In this document: positions 58,380 to 64,000 of the stretch, piece by piece
Layout: each line of letters starts with the position of its first letter
Position numbering within the stretch: position 1 is the first letter of the stretch
Assembly (NCBI GenBank): GCA_964036045.1
Contig: OZ038391.1
Span: 45,023,621-45,087,620, forward strand
Direction: 5' to 3'
Origin: Eutreptiella sp. 'Long Island Sound 2002'
Taxonomy: Eukaryota; Euglenozoa; Euglenophyceae; Eutreptiales; Eutreptiaceae
DNA: 64,000 nt
Notes under the pieces: generated by a model
Database searches by the model: none
What the model saw: only the letters and a program-made list of their open reading frames with translations
What the model was told of the DNA's origin: nothing
Translations under genes and position numbers: made by a program

Positions 58380-59909
58380 AAAGAAATTCTCCAAACCCTC
58401 AGCACTGGTCTCGAACCCCGTGTCATTGACGGGCACCAGTGGTATAAAAACAATCAGTACCTCTTCTACGAGGACCAAATTGTGGTGCCTGAGGCACGAC
58501 TGGATGGGTGCCTACAGTGGTCCCATCTCAGTTCCCGTCACACTGGCGCTAATCGCTCAGTGGACTTCTTCTGTGAGTGTTTCTACTCTGGTCTAACCCT
58601 GACTGTTCTAAGGTCGCCTATGCAGCCCATTGTGGATGCTTGTGGCTGTCATGCCAGCAAGCAGAGCGACAGTAGGGATAGGGGCCTGATCTCCAGCTTA
58701 CCCATACCCTATTGTGCTAACTCTCTTCTCTACGCGGATTTCATCCACGGCCTACCACGCTTCGGCGGCTATGATAGTTGCCTAGTGGTCACCTGTGGCC
58801 TATCTTGTTTCACCCTTGTGTTCCCTTGCAATAAGAAAATCACAGGTGAGCAGACTGTGAAAATGTTGGTCGAACAATGGTTCGAACCCTATGGAGCACC
58901 TAAGCAGGTGCACTGTGATGAGGATGTACGCATCCGCAGTGACACTGGGTGGTACAAACGAGTGCTAAATGCCCTCAACGTGGAGGTTACCACAGGTATG
59001 CCCTACACCCACACGTCTAACCCTCTCTGTGAGAGACAGAACCGTGTGGTGGAGCAAAACTTAAGAATCCTGATGAAACAGGAGCGTACCAAGGACTGGG
59101 TACGCCTAGTGCCCTGGGCAGTGCTCACCATGAACTCACAGCGGAGCTCCTGTACGGGTTTCACCCCCCACGAAATGTTCCATGGAGGACAACCTGCTTG
59201 GTTCTTCAAAACCCCTTTTCCTGAGGACTTCAAGAGCCCTGTGGGAGACTGGCTGGAACACAAGCAGTCTCTGGCTAACCAGGCGGGGACTAACCTGAGA
59301 CACATTCGTGACCGTGAACTGAGCCGACAGAACCGCCTACGGCGACCTGCCAGCTTCAAGGTTGGTGACCTTATTTTGGTTCACCATTCACGCCTACCCT
59401 CCTGGCCACGTAACTGCCTACAGGACCCTTACTTTGGACCCTATCGTATCATCAGGATAGATGGATCCAGGATCCATGTCAGGTGCAGTCCACATCTAGG
59501 TGGTGAACTGCTGTGTGCACCTAAACAGTTGAGGCACTATCACTCCCCTGACGACTTGTCTTGGGATGAGTGGCGCCTCAGCAACAGTGAGGTCGGGCGT
59601 ATAGACCTAGAGAACGCTGCCAGTCCAGAAGAGGCAGACGAACTCGAAGAGATGACTGCCGATGAGATGGCAGTCGATGGTTACTACGTGGTTGCAGGTA
59701 TTGCTCGCCACGAGTATAAACAAGGCTAGAATCTCCTAACCCTGTGGGATGGCTATGGGTTATATGAGGCGACCTGGGAACCTATGTCAGCCTTCATACA
59801 ACCAGACGGGAGTATCAACCCTATCTTCCGCACCTACCTCGTTGAGAACAACGAGGGGCAGCTCCTAACCCGTGCTGAGACTATGTCCCAGCGTAAAAAG
59901 CGAAACTAA
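58380..59909 (+). pseudogene. pol: Element C integrase and chromodomain
   Basis: Same frame after the second TAA; the first ATG is at 58482. The zinc module begins LSSRHTGANRS and is followed by ACGCHASKQ. The core has D in YADFIHGL, D in CDEDVRIRSD and E in LCERQNRV. The chromodomain (YKQG-stop-NLLTLWDGYG, ATWEP) is interrupted by a TAG at 59727-59729, where A has Trp. The final stop is TAA 59907-59909. With three in-frame stops this copy is dead. Confidence 0.85.
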
Positions 59910-62521
59910 TTTCCCTGTGTCAGTCTACTGACAGGTGCTTACTGAGCACTGCACTGACCCTGTCTGTGCCCTGCAGACCCATGCCTATGGTTTCCAGCGT
60001 GAGGCAGGTGGCCGCTTATCAGGATTGCAGCCACCCAGCGAGTGTATGCCTTGTTGACCATGTGCCCCATGGGGACTGCCCTAATGTAATGACCTTGGGG
60101 AGCCAACGAAGAACGGTGGCTTACTACACCAGGGGGGAATGACAAGCAAGGTGTTATGAGGCAAGGTGTGCCTTCCCTCCTTGGGGACAAGCGAGCCCAC
60201 AGTTAGGACCCCTGACTTGTTCAGACCCATGGGGTTCTACCCTTCCTTACAGGGTTTACCATACCGCTATGTGTGCTACGTATGTCTGTGTGCGTCTCAG
60301 TTCTCTCCCCAGCGTGGCTCCCGGAGACCGGGCTTCGCTGACGTCGGACCGAACTCCCAATCAGGTACTATTACCACTCCTATGGTGCCCAATTTCTGTG
60401 CTGGCGCCTTTCCTTGGGGGAAGACGGCAAAACCCCTACCTACTAGAGGGCAGGGGTGGCCAAGTGTGCTAAGGGCATACAAAACGCCCATTTTTGCTAA
60501 GGGCCAAAAGCTAACGCACTCCCCTGCCCACGAGGAAAAGCACGCGGGACAAGAGACACCACTACACTACACTCACTAACGGCAGCACCGGCCTTCGAAG
60601 GCAGGGTGAGCACTCATCACCTGCACTCAACTCCTGCCAGGCCTGCTGACCCTAACCCCTACACACGCTACTGCGTGCTGCTGTCAATGAGGTCTCAGGT
60701 CCTAATGACCCTCCTGTGAAGAAGACAAGAGAACACAGCGCTGCTAAGCAACTGTGGCCTAACAGGGACGCCACAACACGTTTCCCTGCTAGGGCTTTTT
60801 TTGCACTGAACGGCGCCTTTTGTGGCTGGCCAGGCCGTTTTCTCTGCTACGGCTTGGAGGGAAGGGGTGCTCTTGTTGCGTGCACAGCGCGGATGTCGAT
60901 GAAGTCGAACTGCCCACGCCACTCCTGGCTGAGGCGCAGTCAATTGATTGTGTGAGCAGCGCCCCTGTTTAGCTGGGGCAGAAAAATGGGATAGCCGCCA
61001 AAGGCAGCTGCTGCGTGCACCAATCACCCTGAACCTCTACCACCTGTACAACAGGGGCCAATGAAGGGGTGTTTGCGGCTGAGGAATCAAGCCACACTCC
61101 ACGTATTATACGCTTCTCAGTGTGACCGATAATACACTGTCCTCAAACACACCCTGTCAAGCAAGCAAGCGTTAAGAGACTCCTCAGGTTCTCTTAAAGA
61201 ACGTACCGAGGAGCCCCTGGGTAACCTAAACAAGGTTTACCGTGCGCATTTCGCGTGGCCTACCCTTTAATGCATTGTGTGCACGCATGTAGGGAAGGGA
61301 GGCGGAACCATAATCACTGACTGAACCAGGAGGTGAGCTCCTCCTGGGCTAACCTACCTTACTCACCATGCATCGTGTGAATGCCGAAGTGAAGCGAACG
61401 CAAAGCAACCCTATTGCGAGTTTTAAACAAGCCTAAGCGTTTTAAGCGGCCCTACTTTAACGATACAGCTACACACGAGCAAACACCTTCCTTTCCTTGC
61501 CTGTGAGGAGGAATCAAGGATGAATTGGGGTACAGGGAAAGCGTCACAGCGTGTGAATGCCTCAATTAGGCACATGTATCGCGAGCACAGCGCATATTCT
61601 AACCCTACGTGCGCGCTGCGCGCTCCATTCGCATCGCATACCTTTCATTCCTGTTTTGCCCTGTGCAGAGCAAAGGAGATGAGCGCCCGAACTCCCAACG
61701 GACACAGCGTTGACAACCCTAACGATTTGACGAAGCAACCAACACGAGAGCAATGCATGCGTGTGAGATGACGTTGGCATACCTGGGAGTCGGGTTGTCC
61801 GCCGGCTCTGTGCTGTGGGTTGAGTTTCAATACTTTTCACTAAAGTTTATACAAATTTTGATGCAACTGTGCAAAAATTTCCTTTAGAACTTTACAAACT
61901 ACGGCTCATACCTTCTTTTTCAAAAGCCGTTTACGCTTGCGCAACCTTGTTTTTGAAGTCCGCTTCCTTTGCGCTTGTCTGCAACTTTGAGTTATGTGTA
62001 AAAATGACGATTTCCCGCGTGATTTTGTCCGTTTTTAGCGATTTGACTTGCTAAATCGCAACCCCTTTCGCTAAACCGCAGGAATCACTCCCTGTTGGTT
62101 ACATTTTCTATTTTTTTCAGCTCCTGGAGGTTTGTGTCCTCCATTGGGAGTATTGCTCCGCCCTGGCCCTTGGTCAGGACGTTTACTAAAACGCTGTTTA
62201 TACAGCGATAGCTGTCTGCATTGGAGCGGTCAACTGTACCCTAGTGGCAAGAACATGTGCTCTAGGGAGGGAGTCCTGGGTTCAAACCCCACTACCCCCA
62301 AATTTGTTCCAAAAGTTTTCGTCGCACGCCGGCGACTTTTGAGGAATGCCCCATCGAAGGGACATCATTTACGGTACATTACACTGTTTTTCGAGGCACC
62401 TACAGTGTGATAGGCTTCTATGAACTGATGAGGATGTTTTTGGTAAGTTCAATGCATTTTCTGAGGTAATTTTGGGAATATTTGAGCCTTTTTCCTTGGT
62501 CCTACTAGCTTAGCTAACAAG
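59910..62521 (+). other. Element C 3' untranslated region
   Basis: No supported gene in 2.6 kb. 60385-61770 is related to A's 3' region. One hairpin word GCCACTCCTGGC, the same as in the LINE array, sits at 60918-60929. The end holds a tRNA-like segment (62227-62310). Confidence 0.6.
62227..62310 (+). ncRNA. tRNA-derived SINE-like head
   Basis: An A-box-like TACCCTAGTGGCAAGAAC and a B-box GGGTTCAAACCCC lie about 45 bases apart, with a T-arm of CTGGG, loop TTCAAAC, then CCCAC. It resembles 63631-63700. It is more likely a SINE promoter head inserted in C's 3' UTR than a functional tRNA, as the acceptor stem does not close. Confidence 0.55.
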
Positions 62522-62536
62522 TACTCCAGGGGGGAG
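62522..62536 (+). other. Polypurine tract of C
   Basis: A run ending CAGGGGGGAG directly before the right LTR start. Confidence 0.75.
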
Positions 62537-63242
62537 TAGGAAAAGCTCACAGCCATGTCTTTTCTTGGAGGGCTTGATCAAGGCCAAGCCCCCCTTAACA
62601 CCCTTTTGTTGATGCTAAGAGTAACTTAAGTATTTTTATCTCTCTTTTGAATCCTAAAGTACACTTTCTCAAAGTTACTAGGGTTGTAACCCTAGCCCCC
62701 ATTGAAGTTCACCCCTACCACTCAACTAAGCGGAGGTACCTTCCTTCATGGAGGATATACCGAAATAAAATAGGCATTTCATGCTTGAGGCGTTGGAGGT
62801 TAAGCCTAGTGGTCTCCCACCCCAAGACCCCTATACTCAATTGTTTCTACCACTTATTGTGGTTCTACTTTTCAACTGTTTCTGAATTCAGTTGCTTGGC
62901 CAAGTCATTTTCTGTGTTGGCCTGACATCTATGCCCCACATTCCTAACCAGCACCATTTCACCCAAAGGAGTGCACACGAAGTGCCTAATGCTATCTTGG
63001 AGGCCTGAGTCAGTCCAATTTTCATATAAAATCTCTTGTATTATCCATTTGTGATTGAATCTTTGTGTATAAACCTGCATTGTCTATCTGCAGCCCTTCT
63101 GTGTTACACTCGATTCCAAAACCAATCATTGATTCGATCCCCATCCTGTTCTTGCTCCACTTGCTGCTTTGGCTTGGGTTTTCAACTTCAAAACCTGCAG
63201 GATTTCATCAAAATATCTAGGGCATTAATCAAGGACATCTTA
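62537..63242 (+). repeat. Right LTR of element C
   Basis: 706 bp, closely matching 4236-4938. Starts TAGGAAAA and ends CTTA. Confidence 0.8.
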
Positions 63243-64000
63243 CTAGCTATAGGTATTTTAAAGTAGGTGTGGAAACCAAAGAAAGGCCAAGAGGAAATCC
63301 CTTTTTCCTAAAAATGCGACAGTGGTGGCCACCACAGCACAAGGGGGGAGTAAGAAAAAGTGCTTTTCCAATGCTTTGGGGTATACTTTAGTTGTATCAG
63401 AGGTGCTCTAAGCACTCTTGCATTTTTATCTTAGTATTGGCCTAACCAAAATGGGTGATAACACATTTTGACCTATGGAACCAAACACTAAATCAGGATA
63501 TTGTGTTGACCCCTTTATCCCCAAGCTATAAGCACTGAAACATCGTTTCCTGGGTTGCTGAGGCACTGATATACTGAGGGCAGAGCCTATGACTTTATCT
63601 ATGTTTTCTCATGAATTCTTAGCTATCGTAGTGGTATGCACCCTAGGGGGCTGGGGCACCTCTTTTTGAGAGGTCCTGGGTTCAATACCCAGTCAGCCTA
63701 GCTAAGTAGGAATATCCCATGTGAAATGGCAGTGACCTCAGCGCCACAAGCCATGCCACCTCAGCACCTATGGGGCCCAGAAACAACGAGTGCACATCTC
63801 AAGATGGCACTATGGATGAAAGTGAGCCCTTGGGGCAGTTTTCCAATCAGGTTTTCTCAAACATGTAAAATATTTCATCCTGAGTTGCAATGTAGGCTAA
63901 TTGCTGTGGTCTACTGTTGTTAGTTGTCTTTATCTAACTCTTTGTGACTGCAGCCCTTCATGCTTTGATCCTGTTTATCTTCTACTTGCTTATCTCTGGC
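63243..64000 (+). other. Right flank of C
   Basis: No gene seen. Around 63341-63355 a purine run followed by TAAGAAAAAGTGC copies the layout of C's polypurine tract and LTR start. The next 100 bases are faintly LTR-like, so an old diverged relative may begin here. Confidence 0.4.
63631..63700 (+). ncRNA. Second tRNA-derived SINE-like head
   Basis: B-box GGGTTCAATACCC with a perfect 5-bp T-stem (CTGGG/CCCAG). An anticodon-like arm ACCTC, loop TTTTTGA, GAGGT lies before it, and an A-box-like CACCCTAGGGGGCTGGGG is upstream. It shares spacing and words with 62227-62310, so both may be members of one family. The variable region is too short for a normal tRNA. Confidence 0.55.

Larger units (their letters stand above)
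4236..63242 (+). mobile_element. Ty3/gypsy element C, containing nested elements
   Basis: C is bounded by two similar direct repeats (4236-4938 and 62537-63242) and has a primer-site-like sequence just inside the left one and a polypurine tract just before the right one. Its own coding parts are gag 4990-7180, RT start 43421-43952 and RT to chromodomain 57163-59909. The rest is later insertions: element B with the giant LINE inside it, and element E. Without them C would be about 9-10 kb. No target duplication could be confirmed, because the left LTR abuts element A's 3' end. Confidence 0.75.

Noticed and set aside
9804-59729. TGA recoded as a sense codon in the host
   Set aside because: In-frame stops include TAA and TAG as well as TGA in B and C, so general decay or programmed readthrough is simpler than a changed code.
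63631-63700. A functional tRNA-Lys (TTT loop)
   Set aside because: The variable region is too short and no acceptor stem closes; a SINE head fits better.
1-64000. Host protein-coding genes, rRNA genes, spliced-leader sequences
   Set aside because: Looked for on both strands; all well-supported coding sequence belongs to retrotransposons, and nothing resembling rRNA or a dinoflagellate-type spliced leader was seen.

Overview
The window is eukaryotic nuclear DNA made almost entirely of retrotransposons stacked inside one another. I see no convincing host gene, rRNA gene or CRISPR array. The organism cannot be named from this sequence. Chromodomain-bearing Ty3/gypsy elements, tRNA-derived SINE-like heads, an RNase H-bearing LINE and sharp jumps in base composition point to a large, repeat-rich genome. 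An alga or other protist is my guess, not a demonstration.

Layout, from outermost to innermost. (1) Positions 1-4235 hold the 3' half of Ty3/gypsy element A: RNase H, integrase, chromodomain and a long 3' UTR. It runs into an LTR at 4236-4938. (2) Element C, a diverged relative of A, runs from that LTR to a second LTR at 62537-63242. Its parts are gag at 4990-7180, the RT start at 43421-43952, RT to chromodomain at 57163-59909, and a 2.6-kb 3' UTR. (3) Inside C lies element B, a second Ty3/gypsy chromovirus. It has 480-bp LTRs at 7181-7660 and 42022-42501, each followed by an initiator-Met primer site. A truncated second B copy (to 43420) is fused in frame to C's RT. (4) Inside B's protease gene is a 25,028-bp minus-strand insertion (11056-36083), bounded by the 8-bp duplication ACAATCAG. 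It reads as one giant non-LTR retrotransposon. (5) Inside C's RT gene is element E (43953-57158, minus strand), a third chromovirus with two LTRs of exactly 2367 bp and a 4-bp duplication (GCAG).

The giant LINE is the most unusual object. In its own orientation it has about 9 kb of 5' sequence made of tandem and palindromic repeats. Next come ORF1 (1245 aa, with a possible cupin-like segment) and ORF2 (apurinic-type endonuclease, RT, RNase H and a Cys/His C-terminus). ORF1 and ORF2 are in the same frame, separated by a single TGA. ORF3 looks like a Ulp1/C48 cysteine protease followed by a long RS-rich tail, and is split by one frameshift at a C10 run. A 3' UTR with long A-runs ends in a CTAC-type microsatellite.

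Element B is unusual in two ways. Its Gag frame opens inside the LTR and is translated through the primer site. It also carries a segment between protease and RT that resembles the adenine-methyltransferase-like (DAM) domain of DIRS elements. Most pol genes are decayed by stops, frameshifts or lost catalytic residues; A's RNase H and E's integrase have lost key acidic residues. The frames of LINE ORF1 and ORF2 are long and largely open, so that insertion may be fairly young.
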